Shown here in pieces: positions 62,403 through 64,000 of a stretch of DNA of 64,000 nucleotides. Source of the DNA: Hydra vulgaris (lineage: Eukaryota > Cnidaria > Hydrozoa > Anthoathecata > Hydridae); NCBI RefSeq assembly GCF_038396675.1, contig NC_088922.1, positions 70,094,501 through 70,158,500 of the forward strand. Direction: 5' to 3'. The notes beneath the pieces are model-generated. The model did not search any database. It worked only from the letters and a program-made list of their open reading frames with translations, and was not told the origin of the DNA. The position numbers and the translations under genes were made by a program. Positions within the stretch are counted from its first letter, which is position 1. Every line of letters starts with the position of its first letter.

Positions 62403-63228
62403 CCGTAAAACGGGGTGACTGATAGTTTTTCGAGCATATTTGCAAAAACTCTTTGTTTATAACATTTTTTTCTGATTTTCTTTTTCTTTATGCCGGTATA
62501 ACACCTTTCCTTTATAGAATTTCATTAAATTTCTTTTTCTTTTGTAATCATACTAGTTTTTTTTTTTTTTTAATGTAAAAATTTTATCAGTCTCACCCCT
62601 TCGTTGGGGTGACTGATAATCTAATAGTTCCTTATGGCTTATTAATTTAACACTCTTTACAAGTGACATTACTACTTTTTGTTTTGAAGTTTTACTAAAT
62701 TAGGACACAGTATACCAGCAAACTTATAACATACCTGTAAAATTTAGAAAACAAGTTTGGTTATCGAAAATAACAGAATGGACAAAAAAAAAGCAACAAG
62801 TTAATGTTAATATGCTTAACATAGCACTATAGTATATATTTATATAATGTAAAAACCAATGTTTGAAACACTATATTGTAAAATCCTATCTGCTGCACCA
62901 TCTCTAACAGAACAACCTTTGTTCCTGTTAGAGATGGTGTTTTAGGAATAAAAATTTCTGTGAACCAAAGTTCAAATGTTCTAGAGTTGAACCAACCAGA
63001 ACTGTCGAATATACTTCCAGGTGGGCCACCACAAATCCACTCTATGTAAAAGTTTGCAACTGTATAAATAACCATGGAGGAAAGAAACTGACCAGCTGCA
63101 CCCCCACAGTACGTAGTACTAACAGCTCCTTTGGAATGCTTGCATCTGGTCTGCCCTTCAGGTTTTTTTATGTCTCTGTTTACTACTATTGCACAAAGTA
63201 ACATATAACTTATAATAATATATACCAT
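62403..63228 (-). pseudogene. pogo-like (DDE_1) transposase fragment and possible terminus
   Basis: The minus-strand frame 63228-62827 reads VSTTYCGGAAGQFLSSMVIY, FYIEWICGGPPGSIFDSSGW and FELWFTEIFIPKTPSLTGTK, the block before the second catalytic acid in pogo/Jerky-type transposases. The frame is disrupted at a 15-bp-arm hairpin (62897-62940, CACCATCTCTAACAG and inverse). CCGTAAAACGGGGTGACTGA at 62403 looks like a pogo-type end, and CACCCC/GGGGTG sequence at 62597-62625 echoes it. The other end is not seen. Confidence 0.7.
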
Positions 63229-63229
63229 G

Positions 63230-63770
63230 CCAACTTATATAACCATATACCATATAACTTTAATGCCTTAAAGACTGACATTCTTTTTGTTAAGGTATCC
63301 AACAAGACATTTTGCATGACTTCTGCTAGATACGATGCATATGGTTGTTTACCTGATTTACGTTTTTAAATTCTCATATTAATGGTATTTCTTGTGTCTC
63401 TGCTAATATTTTATGTTTTTTCTAACTAGAAATATTTGTTTCCCCCACCTCACCCCTCGTTTCCCTTTATTTTTTAAAACAAAATCCGTTCTTAATTCAA
63501 GCATTTTTATTGAATTTTTTTTCACTTGAATTACCTTTTTTTGTGTTTGAATATTATTCAGTAGCTTATAGTGCATTTTTAAGTTTGTTTCAGTTGTTTG
63601 TTCTTGTAGGGCTCTCTGAAGAAAAAAAGTTATAATATATTACTTTTATTCTATATATTAAATTTAATCAAAGTTTGTCATGAGAACCTGTCTCACTCTT
63701 CGTCCATCCAAAGATTTTTTTAAAAATCGTCAATTGATATAATTGGATGGTCCAATTCGTCTGAAATTTT
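63230..63770. other. AT-rich stretch, nothing recognised
   Basis: No repeat or frame that I can support. Confidence 0.4.
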
Positions 63771-63779
63771 GTTTTTAAT

Positions 63780-64000
63780 CTTTAATTTTATTTATAATTT
63801 GTATTCATTGAAAGATAAAAATAAATACATTTTACGGAATGATAAATTTATTAGGCAGCCCATTTTTCAAACAAATCTTTTTAAATTTTGTATTGATTAT
63901 CGCGGACCTTTCTTATGGAATAAAATTGTTTAAAAAAATTTTACTAAGGATTTTATTCATCAAAGTAACTACTTTTCTTTTAAACGAAAGCTTAAAGAAC
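63780..64000 (+). pseudogene. LINE C-terminal fragment, second LINE type, runs off the window
   Basis: The frame reads KYILRNDKFIRQPIFQTNLF, then CIDYRGPFLWNKIV and, after a stop, SFKRKLKN. The YRGPxLWN...FKRKLK pattern is the usual end of CR1/L2-like RT proteins and differs from the SALWNSLPSSCF end of the dominant LINE here. It continues beyond 64000. Confidence 0.65.

Overview
The window looks like nuclear DNA from a brown Hydra (Hydra vulgaris/magnipapillata type) or a close cnidarian relative. It is strongly AT-rich, full of long (TA)n arrays, and packed with CR1/Jockey-type LINE copies together with Tc1/mariner, hAT, pogo, Transib and Penelope elements. Two multi-exon host genes with short phased exons lie on the + strand. 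The assignment rests on recognised families and composition, not on a database search.

Layout. (1) About 3.7-25.3 kb: gene A, an RS-domain splicing-type protein. A PWI-like middle region (exons 17433-17928) joins a C-terminal part (24252-25308) carrying a DYKRRRQSYR motif that I associate with the U11/U12 48K protein SNRNP48. All proposed junctions agree in phase. Its introns hold head-to-head LINEs, one with an uninterrupted 995-codon ORF (7612-10599), a pogo fragment, minisatellites and a complete but dead Transib (RAG1-core-like) transposon at 19733-22548. (2) 25.5-31.5 kb: a foldback MITE, a broken TTF/DUF4371-type hAT transposase and a fragment of a second LINE type. (3) 31.5-37.4 kb: a LINE, a Tc1 pseudogene, a Tc1 element with IR/DR ends that encodes only a DNA-binding domain, and a poly(A)-tailed SINE between TA arrays. 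(4) 38.2-45.2 kb: LINE pieces, a 3.3-kb TIR element of a family I cannot classify, and a Penelope-like element ending in a sequence that folds as a minimal hammerhead ribozyme. (5) 45.3-47.1 kb: a Tc1 element whose transposase reads intact once one 258-bp intron is removed. (6) 48.2-61.7 kb: gene B, 3' end only, five phase-consistent exons encoding two UBZ4-like zinc fingers. Its introns hold a non-autonomous hAT with a perfect 8-bp duplication, a nested stack of hAT, LINE, SINE and mariner, and a long (GAT)n array just before the last exon. (7) 62.4-64 kb: pogo and LINE fragments.

Two signals go beyond ordinary repeat annotation. Short perfect or near-perfect palindromes recur across unrelated elements and look like snap-back template-switch scars. 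Splice sites in both host genes are tandemly copied. The items most worth following up are the unclassified 3.3-kb TIR element, the Penelope ribozyme, the Transib with RSS-like ends, and the IR/DR Tc1 element coding for a DNA-binding domain alone.
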